A stretch of 64,000 nucleotides of DNA from Pristionchus mayeri (taxonomy: Eukaryota > Nematoda > Chromadorea > Rhabditida > Neodiplogasteridae): the NCBI GenBank assembly GCA_036245805.1, contig BTRK01000004.1, forward strand, positions 34,643,541-34,707,540. Reading direction: 5' to 3'. Below, one piece after another: positions 54,727-64,000 of the stretch (position 1 is the first letter of the stretch; each line of letters starts with the position of its first letter). A program made the position numbers and the translations under genes. The notes below the pieces were generated by a model. It had not been told where the DNA came from. It did no database searches and saw only the letters and a program-made list of their open reading frames with translations.

Positions 54727-55793
54727 ATGGACTCCGAGTCCGCAAACAAGATCAAGGCGTACCGCGTCGTCGGCTATGCCGCCGTCACCTTCTCCGTAAG
54801 ATCTTTGAATACTTACTAATACCTTACGTAGCCTTAGTCTTAACCTTATCCCGATCCCGATCCCTAACCTTATCCTTATCATTATCCTAATCCCTACTCT
54901 CTAGGCCGTCGCGGTCCTCTCGATCGCCGTGACTCTTCCCATGGTGTACAACTACGTCCACCACATGAGAAGAACCACCATCCACGAGCTCCAGGCTTGC
55001 AAGGCGAGTGTCTGACCCATCTTCTGAACCCATTCTACTACCGTACTCCCCGTACCATACTCCTCTAATCACTCGATTTCAGACGCACGCCAAGGGAGTC
55101 TGGTCGGACGTCTTCGCGATGAAGGCCCTTCCTTCTCACAACAGAACTGCCCGTCAGGCCTACTGGGAAGATGCTCAGTGCAATGGATGCTGCCTTCCCG
55201 GTCCCGCTGGACCTGCTGGAACCCCCGGGCGTGCCGGTACCCCCGGACACCCCGGAGCTCCCGGCCAGCCTGGAAACCCCGGCCGTCCTCCTAGCACTCC
55301 TTGCGAGCCCATGACTCCTCCCCCGTGCCAGCCTTGCCCTGCCGGTCGCCCCGGAGCTCCCGGAGCACCTGGACCCGCTGGAAACGACGGCAGACCCGGA
55401 TCTCCCGGACCCAAGGGACAGGATGGACACCCCGGAGAGAACGGAGGAAGAGGAAACAACGGAAACGCCGGGAGACCCGGAAATGACGGAAGAAACGGAG
55501 CCCCCGGAAAGTCCGCCCAGTCTGGTGGACCCATCCCTGGAGCCCCCGGCCAGCCCGGTCGCCCCGGATCTCAGGGACCTCAGGGACCCGCTGGACGCCC
55601 CGGAAACGACGGAAGACCTGGCCAGAACGGATCTCGTGGACAGCCCGGTCAGCCTGGAGCCTCTGGAAACGACGGACAGCCCGGTCAGCCAGGCCAGGAT
55701 GGAAACTCTGGAGGATCTGGAGAGAAAGGAATCTGCCCCAAGTACTGCGCTCTCGATGGAGGAATCTTCTTCGAGGATGGAACTCGCCGTTAA
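54727..55793 (+). CDS. Cuticle collagen, tandem copy 2
   Basis: Exons 54727-54795, 54905-55003 and 55083-55793; 292 residues. The domain order is as in copy 1: membrane start, R-T-A-R cleavage site, Cys clusters and Gly-X-Y blocks. The protein appears identical to copy 1 although synonymous sites and introns differ slightly (for example GAACCC for GACCCC in intron 2), which suggests recent duplication or ongoing gene conversion. The second intron again uses the GC donor AAG|GCGAGT (55004). Same strand and 0.94 kb after copy 1, with its own TATA box, so it is transcribed separately. Confidence 0.95.
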
Positions 55794-56791
55794 GAAGAGA
55801 GCTTTACTCCACAATTTCCGATCTCAGAACGATAAAAATATTAAACTTATCTTGTCTAATGGTTTATGCAAATCACCGAATACATCAGGCTTTTCGATGG
55901 CAACAAAATTTTCAACACTATTTTAATGTTCCTAGACGTACCCTCTAATATTCAGTCCTGCTCCTTTAATCACGCATTTATTGATACGAAAAAAGTCATG
56001 ATATTGGACTTTCTCAGAGAAAAGAATCATTGATAAGAACAAATTTGTAGCATATCCGATTATTTAAATTCTACGGTGCATCATAATATCCTGAAACAGT
56101 AATAACGATGAAATCTTTGAAACCCAACTTAGAGCGACTTCAAAAGTTTAGTATACTTTTAGTACTGTCAAAAATGATATCTGTCCAATCCGATTGCTAC
56201 AGCGCACATATGAAGCAAAAATATTTTAAAAATGTGATCAATTATAGTTTGTAAAAGTTACTAAATTGCGTAGGAGTGGGCCAACTCAAATTGGAAGTGA
56301 ACAACAGTACAATCGAAAATTTATGAAATATATCCCTCCTAATAACAAGTTTTATTGGGATTCGTAGTATGGCACATTAAATTTCCTATTTCAAATTAGG
56401 GTTGTTGAAATCTGGCCAGCTCGGTATTCGAAGGCTCGACTGTGAAAATACGAATTTTGGCTCGAAACCCGATCGGGCGGCTGGACTGGATCGACTCGAT
56501 TTGACCAATCCTATTTCAAAACATTTCGGGGAATCTAGCTCACAAAATTACTGCGAGAAACCTAATAGAAGCAGTAGTTTTCAATTACTTTTTTTTGAAT
56601 ACCTCAGTCCTTCGCATAAATCACAGTCATTTCCGATTAAAACTGCCTAGTAGCTGACGTCGGGCATTATTCTTCTAACGAACGGCAGTTGTAATGGTCA
56701 GGTAAAAAGAAATGAAAGAGATTACTCAAGATTGAGAGAGGGAAGAGAACGGGAAAGGGTCAAAACTGTAACCGAGAGGAGACGGTCGCAG
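55794..56791. other. Intergenic between collagens 2 and 3
   Basis: After the shared 3' end, sequence diverges and is AT-rich. 56610-56700 repeats the upstream block of copy 2, including the CRE-like TGACGTC (56654). Confidence 0.5.
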
Positions 56792-56798
56792 TATAAAA
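56792..56798 (+). promoter_or_regulatory. Collagen 3 TATA box
   Basis: TATAAAA within GCAGTATAAAAGCAGAGCG, 39 bp before the ATG at 56831 and nearly identical to the copy 1 promoter. Confidence 0.75.
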
Positions 56799-56830
56799 GC
56801 AGAGCGAACACTTGAAACTGCACCTCAGTC

Positions 56831-57893
56831 ATGGACTCCGAGTCCGCAAACAAGATCAAGGCGTACCGCGTCGTCGGCTATGCCGCCGTCACCTTCTCCG
56901 TAAGATCTTTGAATACTTACTAATACCTTACGTAGCCTTAGTCTTAACCTTATCCCGATCCCGATCCCTAACCTTATCCTTATCATTATCCTAATCCCTA
57001 CTCTCTAGGCCGTCGCGGTCCTCTCGATCGCCGTGACTCTTCCCATGGTGTACAACTACGTCCACCACATGAGAAGAACCACCATCCACGAGCTCCAGGC
57101 TTGCAAGGCGAGTGTCTGGCCTATCTTCTGACCCACTCGACTACAGTACCCCCTACCGTACCAGTCCAATCAACCGATTTCAGACGCACGCCAAGGGAGT
57201 CTGGTCGGACGTCTTCGCGATGAAGGCCCTTCCATCTCACAACAGAACTGCCCGTCAGGCCTACTGGGAGGATGCTCAGTGCAATGGATGCTGCCTTCCC
57301 GGTCCCGCTGGACCCGCTGGAACCCCCGGACGTGCTGGTACCCCCCGGACACCCCGGAGCTCCCGGCCAGCCTGGAAACCCCGGCCGTCCTCCTAGCACT
57401 CCTTGCGAGCCCATGACTCCTCCCCCGTGCCAGCCTTGCCCCGCCGGTCGCCCCGGAGCTCCCGGAGCACCTGGACCCGCTGGAAACGACGGCAGACCCG
57501 GATCTCCCGGACCCAAGGGACAGGATGGACACCCCGGAGAGAACGGAGGAAGAGGAAACAACGGAAACGCCGGAAGACCCGGAAACGATGGAAGACCCGG
57601 AGCCCCCGGAAAGTCCGCCCAGTCTGGTGGACCCATCCCTGGAGCCCCCGGCCAGCCCGGAAGACCCGGAGCTCAGGGACCTCAGGGACCCGCTGGACGT
57701 CCCGGAAACGACGGAAGACCTGGCCAGAACAGATCTAGCGGACAGCCCGGTCAGCCTGGAGCCCCTGGAAACGACGGACAGCCAGGTCAGCCTGGCCAGG
57801 ATGGAAACTGGAGGATCTGGAGAGAGAGGAATATGCCCCAAGTACTGCGCTCTCGATGGAGGAATCTTCTTCGAGGATGGAACTCGCCGTTAA
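56831..57893 (+). pseudogene. Cuticle collagen, tandem copy 3, frameshifted
   Basis: Exons 56831-56899, 57009-57107 and 57184-57893 parallel copies 1 and 2. The N-terminal membrane start, R-T-A-R site and CNGCC cluster are intact. Then GGTACCCCCC (57337-57346) has six C where the others have five, so the protein would leave the Gly-X-Y frame and stop at about 57396. A second lesion, loss of CT in GGAAACTGGAGG (about 57808; CTCTGG in the others), prevents the C-terminal CPKYC block from rejoining. It also carries substitutions such as GNDGRPGAPGK for GNDGRNGAPGK. The C-run could be a sequencing error; the CT loss is less easily explained that way. Confidence 0.85.
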
Positions 57894-58386
57894 GAAGAGA
57901 GCTTTACTTGAAACTTCCCGATCTCAGCAAGATAAAAATATTTCAATTATTTTTTACCATATTGAAAAAATAAGAACACCCGGAGCATAGCCGTCTCGAC
58001 AAATCATAACCTAATTATCCTCCCAGACGAGTCCCTTTTTCGAGCTATCCACCACTTATGTATCACTCGAAACACCAAGTCCCCTTTCCGTCTCTACCCT
58101 TCAGTGTACCATTCTTCCGCGCTCAATAGAATTCAGTCACTTCACTCCAAATCAACAGTCCTCACCTGCCCCTCCCTCTCCATTTCTACCTAGCAAAACC
58201 TAACTCCCTTTTCATAAGATAAGGAATTAGCATGCGTCCATTTAGCGATACGAATCGTATGGTACGATCACAAGTGCCCTATTTTCGACCTTCAACTTCT
58301 GAATCTGCCCACCTCCCGTCTCTGCTCATCAATGCCAAATCCACCTCCCATACTCTCTGGATTTCAGCACAAACAAAAATTTACTT
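57894..58386. other. Intergenic between convergent genes
   Basis: Separates collagen 3 from the minus-strand lysine-rich gene. CT-rich, with no recognised feature. A possible extra 3' exon of the minus-strand gene (acceptor GATTCAG near 58299, KLKVENRALVIVPYDSYR) does not keep phase. Confidence 0.4.
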
Positions 58387-60107
58387 TCAACCGTACAAAA
58401 GAAAAGCCCTCCACCCACCTTCCTCTCCCTCCTCCATCCTCTCCCTGGCCGCCTTCCCGTCCTTGATGATCTCGTCCAGCACTGCATTACGCTTCTTCTT
58501 CTTCTTTTTCTTCTTCTGCAATCGATAATTTGATAATACTGTAACAGTATTCTATTGAATGGTCTAATAGACTTCATGACTAATTGTAAAATCAACTGTG
58601 GCCTAAACTCACTATTTCCAGAACTCAGAAACGCGAATTGATCAGGGACTATAACTGATAGTCCAAGTTTCCAATTCCTGATGATGGGCTGTTGCCCGAA
58701 ACATCTCTTATGATCTTGGCTTCTTGTCTACTCCCGGAACTAACGCTATATGGAGCAGAACTGTCAAGCTAACGGAACAATAACTGAGTGAGTATCTTTT
58801 TTCTAATATTACCTGACTTTCTGCTATAGTACCCACAATCCCGTACCTTTTTCTCTCCCTCATCCTCTCCTCCTCCCCCGATCACTTCCATCTCCTCTTC
58901 TCTCTCCTTCCTCGCCGCTTCCTTCGCCTTCTCCTTCCTTAGCTTGTTGCGCCACGGCCGCTTCTTCTGCAATTAAAGTTAATTAGAACGGACCCAAACA
59001 TACAAGCATTCAAACGCCGAATCGACTATTGAACTACCCCTTAAAAAACTACCCCTCCGCAGACTTCCTCCGCGAGAACCAAGTTCCGGCACTTTTTCGG
59101 CTTCTGGCCACCACCTCCCTCTTCCTCACTTAGCCCACTCATTTCTAGGTATTCCTCCCTGATTTTCGGCCGCTCAATACCTCAATGATTGGAATGGGAA
59201 ATGGGGGGGGGGGGGGGGGGGGTGGCCAGAAACCGAAGAAGTGCCCAAGTTCCTCCCCAGTACACTTTAGATCCCTCATGAACATCGTCATCTCGTTTTC
59301 CGTAGATAATTTTGGTCTTGTTTAATTATATTATTACTAATTAATTATTTAAAAATATGATATTTTATAGGAACATACGTATTTTTTTTAAATGTTACAA
59401 CAAAAGCGCAGAGAGAAACAAGTGAAAGCGAAAGTCCGCTCTTACCTGGCCTAAATTTACAAGCACTCGTTCTATCAATACTAGCATTTTGTATAATCAC
59501 AATATTAACCAAAACATTATTCCTAAAACACCCACCTTTCCTCCCTCTGCCTCCTCTCCCGCCTCCTTCTTCGCTTCAATCGTCTTTGGTGAGACCTCCT
59601 TCACTAGCTTCTGAAAGATGATATTTAATTAAATATTGACTGGGGTTGCTCAGGCGGTTTAACAAAAAAATAGGCAAATTAAAAGAATTTAGCTGATATC
59701 CCTAAACTTGAAGCTGGCAAGCTCTATCCAATGTTCTATCAACTGACATAATAAGCAATAGAATAATAAAAAAAAACCGCTAAATTCTCAGAATTTATGT
59801 TAGAATTCAAACTCGTCCCGGGAAAATCGCAGCGACTTTTTGACTGAGAATACAACACTATCATGAAACCCAAATCCATCTCTTTCACCCACCTTCTCTT
59901 CCTTCTTCTCCTTCTTTCCCTCCTCGGCGATCTTCTCGACGATAACTGCAGCCTTTGGCTTCTGAAATGTATACTACCGTACTCACCGTAATCACGGTAC
60001 AGTACTCTCCAGAATCGATCGCAAACTGATACCTCAGGCTTTTTGACTCCATCCAGCTTCGCTACCTTATCTCCCTCCTTCGGCTTGAACTTGTTCCCTT
60101 TTACCAT
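58387..60107 (-). CDS. Lysine/glutamate-rich protein, probably nuclear or nucleolar
   Basis: Not recognised as a named family. Start ATG at 60107 (MVKGNKFKPKEGDKVAKLDG). Exons: 60107-60033, then KPKAAVIVEKIAEEG..., KLVKEVSPKTIEAKK..., KKRPWRNKLRKEKAKEAARK... and KKKKKKKRNAVLDEIIKDGK.... Almost every exon starts with Lys after CAG and ends before GTGGGTG or GTACGGG, and the whole stays in phase 0. About 160 residues, more than 35 percent Lys+Glu. Read-through of the last exon stops at 58387; a donor-like GTGGGTGG near 58426 may instead lead to another exon. It lies 378 bp downstream of NOG1 on the same strand, compatible with a shared ribosome-biogenesis role or an operon. Confidence 0.6.
59078..59260. 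repeat. Inverted repeat with a 20-G run at its inner edge
   Basis: AAGTTCCGGCACTTTTTCGGCTTCTGGCCACCAC (59083-59116) is mirrored by GTGGCCAGAAACCGAAGAAGTGCCCAAGTTC (from 59222). The run of 20 G at 59203-59222 sits directly at the right arm. Lies in an intron of the lysine-rich gene. Confidence 0.8.
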
Positions 60108-60484
60108 CTAGAGACCAACGATCAGTTCGAACCCCCCAGACCCCTTCGACACCCCTCAGACATTACCTAGGGCTTACTCATCCCATTTGTGCTCCCGAGC
60201 TTACTCATGAAAATCGTATGAACCAACATTTTTTATCGTAGTAACGAGTGAACATAATGCGGATGGGTGGTATAGAAACAACAGCCTTGGGTCTCTAACT
60301 AACGTCTCGGGGAGTAACAGGAACAACTTGGAAGTGGGAACTCTGCGAAGATTTAAACAAAACAAGGAGGAAACGGAGTAACAAATAGAAGATGAGAGCA
60401 GATAACAACAAAGAAGAGCCAAAACGAAACAACTCGTATCTGGGAGTGGATGAGGGTGTACGGTATCGCTCCGATACGATACTC

Positions 60485-63400
60485 TTAACGTCTGTCCGTC
60501 TTTCCGTTTCCACGCTTGCCGGAGAAAAGATGCTTCGGTTTGAGGTCCATGAATCTTCTGTCTCCCTCTCCCTTCCTCGATTCCTGGTTCGCGGGCTTCT
60601 GTGCGCGCTTCGCCATAACGCGAGACTTCGAACGGGTCTGCAAATAGTTATTTAGCTATTCAGCCATTTTCTGAATCAGCAATCTGAGGAATATTGCGAC
60701 AATAACAAGGCACATCTTATGGGAGATGGTTGAAACACAAGTCAGCCAAATAACAATATAATCTCGTACCCTCTCGTCTCTGATTCCCAGCTTGTCGCGA
60801 GACTCGGCGCGGTTGGCAGTGAGCGATCTGTAATCGATTAATCAATTTAATGTGTACTCCGTAATGCGAGATTAGAAGCCATTATAATTGCATAGATTAG
60901 TCACAAATCAATAATACAGTTACCGTACCTGCTCTTGCCGACTCTGATCTTCTTGACCGTGTGCTCCTTGCCTGCCATCTCCTGGAGGTGCTTCATGCGC
61001 TTTGCGTTGATCTGGAATTGATATCATTATTCGTTTTGTACAGTTGCTACCGGTATTATCAAAGCTTGAAATAACATTAGAGACTTTTAACACTGACGGA
61101 GCAAAAAATCACCGAGTATCATTTAGAGAAGTTAGTCAAAGTTAATTGAAAATAAAGTAAAATTTAAAAATATAAAAGTAAAAATATAACTCACATCGAC
61201 TCCGAGCTCTCCCAGCTGCTCCTCCAGTTTTCCCATCGTTCGATCGCGCTTGCGAGTCACCGAGCGCGAAGTGCGCTTGCCGTTCAGCGTCTGCAAATGC
61301 AAATTTAGCAAACCAGAATCATTTATGTTTAAGCTATCAGATATCACGTCAACAAGAAGCATTCAACTGATATTACGAGGAAAAAAAGATGAAACAACAA
61401 TCTAAAAACATCTCAACATTCCCCACCTTCTTCTCTCTCGCCATGAAGCGCAGCTCCTCCTCCTTCTCGGCGATGAGACGGGCGTTCTCAGCCAGCTCCT
61501 GAAAACAAACAAAATAAATAACATATCACTATCTCATCAATCGACAATCTGCGAGGTCTAGCAAACTACAAACTCCAATCCACTCCCCCTTCCTCACCTC
61601 ATCCTCGCTCTCTAGATCCTGATCGTACTCGCCTGCAGCAATGAGGTTCTCCTCCTCTTGCATGAGTGCAGCCATTTTCTGAAGAGATCAAAGATCAAAC
61701 TACACTCTATTCTATTCTAGATTTAGAGATCAAAGATCAAAGACCACACTCACCGCTTGAACCTGCTCGTCGACGAAGTCGGCAATGTTGTGTCCGTTCC
61801 AGATCTCAGGAATGACGTCGTACTTCTCGTCCTCGTTCTTCAGCAGGTAGTTCTTCTTCAGGTCCAGAATGTAGCTACAAAGAAGTATTTCACTAATTTT
61901 AAAGTAAACAAAATTCGGAACAAGCAAGCTTCGCGTTTCACTAGATCTTCTTTACTCGTCAAAAAAGGCCAATTACAAAAAGCTTCAGTTTTCCTCCCTT
62001 AATTTCTTGAAGCACCCATCCCGACATTTGCTCGTTTCACTATTCTCCCAATAAGCAACTAGCCAGAACGAAAAGGCGGCCGTAACTCACTCATCATCCA
62101 GCTCCAGCTCCAACTCCCTCTCCAGTCTCCTCGTGTTCTCGTCCCTCATCTCGGCGACCGAATCGTCCTCCTCCATCCGATTGAACTTGGTCGGCGCCTT
62201 GCCCATGTTGCCCACTGCAAGCACACAATACTGTTTAACCACTAACGAAGATAATAAAAAATTATATTTACGAAAAAAAGGATTCAAGACTAATTATGTA
62301 ACGAACCCTGTTGACAGTGGCACGAAAAATACAGCTGGTTCGCCTATCAGTTTCACATTTTTCACAAGTTATTCTAACGACGACTCACGTCCTCTGGCAA
62401 TCTTGTCAGCGGGCGCTCCGCTGGCTCCTTTCACTCGCTTGTGCAGCACTGCGTCGGGGATGAAGGGCGCGCGCACCTGAGAGATTCGGTTTTTTGGACA
62501 ATCCTCACTTCCCCATTTTACAGGATCTCTACAAATTGACTGCATTTGTGCTCAATTAACTTTTAGGGTGGAGAACTAATATATGAAGCAGAGAAACAAG
62601 TTGTTGGCTACCGCCATCGGCCTCGATCGCTCATTTCGCGCGCGGAATGACCGAGCTCGAGTGGGAAAGAGGCGAAGAATGAGGTGGAAGGTAATACAAT
62701 TATATCAGCCAGATTGTCGCCTACAGTACCCCTCCTCCTCCACACCACTCACCACTTCGTCTCTCTTCTCCGGGTAGGCGACGAACACTCTGCTGAGTAC
62801 TCCTCCGTCGCTGATCGTCGTCTTCTTCGCCTGCAGCTTCGTCTCCACGCGCTGCGCCAGCAGGTCGTCGCACGCCTAGAAAAGGAGGAAAATTGTTACT
62901 AGGTGGGTTTATGTTTCACACAAAATTCAATTAAAAGATGAACAATGCGAGTCAATATAGCTGCTCCAGACTGTGTAAAAACACTAAATTCAATCAATAA
63001 TGGCGGTCTACCGTACCCTGTCCCTGATCTCGACGACTCCCGTCTTCGAGACGGTGCTCATCTCGAGCAGCGGGATGCCGTCCTTCTCCAGATCGGTCAG
63101 CATCTGCTGCTTCTCGGGCGACAGCTCCGCACGAGTCACGATATCAGTCTGCAATTAGAGTAATTAGTAATTAATAAAATTTTATTAATTGCCTAATTTC
63201 TCACCTTGTTGAGCGCGACGATGACGGGCTTGTTCGCGAAGAGCGGGCGGATGCTCTCGAAGAGGTGGATCTGAAGGAGCCTCAGTATATTGCTCGTTAA
63301 TTTTATGTTTCAGCACTAATGCAAATCCTTCTCATAGAAGCCTCAATAAAGAGAGCTTGCACTAGCTCAGAAAATCCCCTGCACACTCGCGTTTTACCAA

Positions 63401-64000
63401 CTTCTCTATAGAAGCACAGTTTCAGGCTCAAACAGTGATCTCCAACCACGCCGATTCACACAAAAAAAACAATTAGAGTGGAAATTAGAGTAAGTGTTCC
63501 GTCATTACCTATTGTTTCTAGCCATTTGACCGGCCGATACTGTTCAGAAGGAAAAGACGATTTTCACATTTTCTTGCTCTAAAGATCCCAATCTGACCTG
63601 CTCAGCGAGCGTCTTGTCGCACTGCTCCGAGATGTCCATCACGTAGAGGATGGCCGCCTTGAGATGGGCGAGCGCCGTCACGGCCTACAACGCTTCATTG
63701 ATTATTTTAAATTTTTAAGTAATTAATTAATTAATTAAAGGTGCAATCCCCACCTGCATCTCGATGGTGTTTCTCTCCTCGAGCGGCTGGTCCAGGATAC
63801 CGGGCGTGTCAATCACCTGCAAGCATCAGTATTGTCACTATAAACAAGAATGACAGAACTTCCAAAATAATTGTGCCTGTCGAACTGAAGTTTCCGAGCA
63901 ACAAGATAAAAACGGCGACGGCTTACCTGCCATCTGAGGAACTTGTAGTCGAGATGACCGACGTAGAGGGCCTTGGTGGTGAAGGCGTACGGCTGCACCT
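60485..64000 (-). CDS. GTPBP4: NOG1/GTPBP4 nucleolar GTPase, C-terminal part, runs off right edge
   Basis: Essential GTPase of 60S ribosomal subunit assembly in the nucleolus. Visible landmarks: [18 protein letters not shown], the G3 motif [30 protein letters not shown], the G4 motif [52 protein letters not shown], then the NOG1C domain [11 protein letters not shown] ... [29 protein letters not shown], and the basic tail [20 protein letters not shown] ending RR-TAA at 60485-60487. These match the order in human GTPBP4. The N-terminal domain, G1 and G2 lie beyond the window. More than a dozen short exons; donors include GTACGG (63016, 60928). Confidence 0.95.

Overview
The window looks like nuclear DNA of a free-living-type nematode (Rhabditida; Caenorhabditis/Pristionchus-like, genus not decidable). 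The evidence is genes split by many introns of about 40-100 bp ending in TTTCAG/TTGCAG, three tandem cuticle collagens with nematode architecture, a TWK-type two-pore K+ channel, small secreted nematode-type proteins, and a dense load of DNA transposons and foldback elements. No bacterial, organellar or viral genes were seen, and no rRNA or convincing tRNA gene.

Layout. 0-1 kb: first pore half of a K2P channel (minus strand, runs off the left edge) whose second intron is largely a small inverted-repeat element. 2.8-6.6 kb: two minus-strand genes for helical, signal-peptide-bearing proteins of unknown function; one intron of the second is a near-perfect 31-bp-arm hairpin. 7.4-8.1 kb: doubtful gene. 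8.2-9.8 kb: 1.57-kb foldback element with a tRNA-like pol III box A/B pair in each arm.

10-43 kb: an array of paralogous, mostly decayed plus-strand gene units. At least 12 exons start AG|AT-C-TAC (D-L/P-Y-T/S). Units end in a recurrent 'NL(F)(Y)xE' exon or in a coiled-coil plus membrane-anchor exon. The array is broken up by an intact-looking mariner (17.5-18.8 kb), a decayed DD37D (maT-like) element nested in a second insertion with a 9-bp target duplication, a hAT-like MITE with a perfect 8-bp duplication, and long foldbacks. Paralogous units serve as empty-site controls for several of these insertions. Between array parts lie a THAP-like zinc-finger gene (21.8-22.5 kb) and a CDV3 homologue (24.7-26.1 kb, minus).

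44-64 kb: a cysteine-rich secreted/membrane protein gene with a foldback directly downstream; an RRP8 rRNA methyltransferase gene (minus) with a perfect palindrome in one intron and a decayed RRP8 fragment next door; three tandem collagen genes, two encoding identical proteins and the third frameshifted; a lysine-rich protein gene; and the C-terminal two thirds of the nucleolar GTPase NOG1/GTPBP4 (minus, runs off the right edge). RRP8 and NOG1 are both ribosome-biogenesis factors, and the lysine-rich gene follows NOG1 on the same strand with a 378-bp gap.

All exon models were read by eye from splice consensus and reading frame. Catalytic motifs and family-typical termini support K2P, CDV3, RRP8, NOG1, mariner and collagen strongly; array and orphan genes are tentative.
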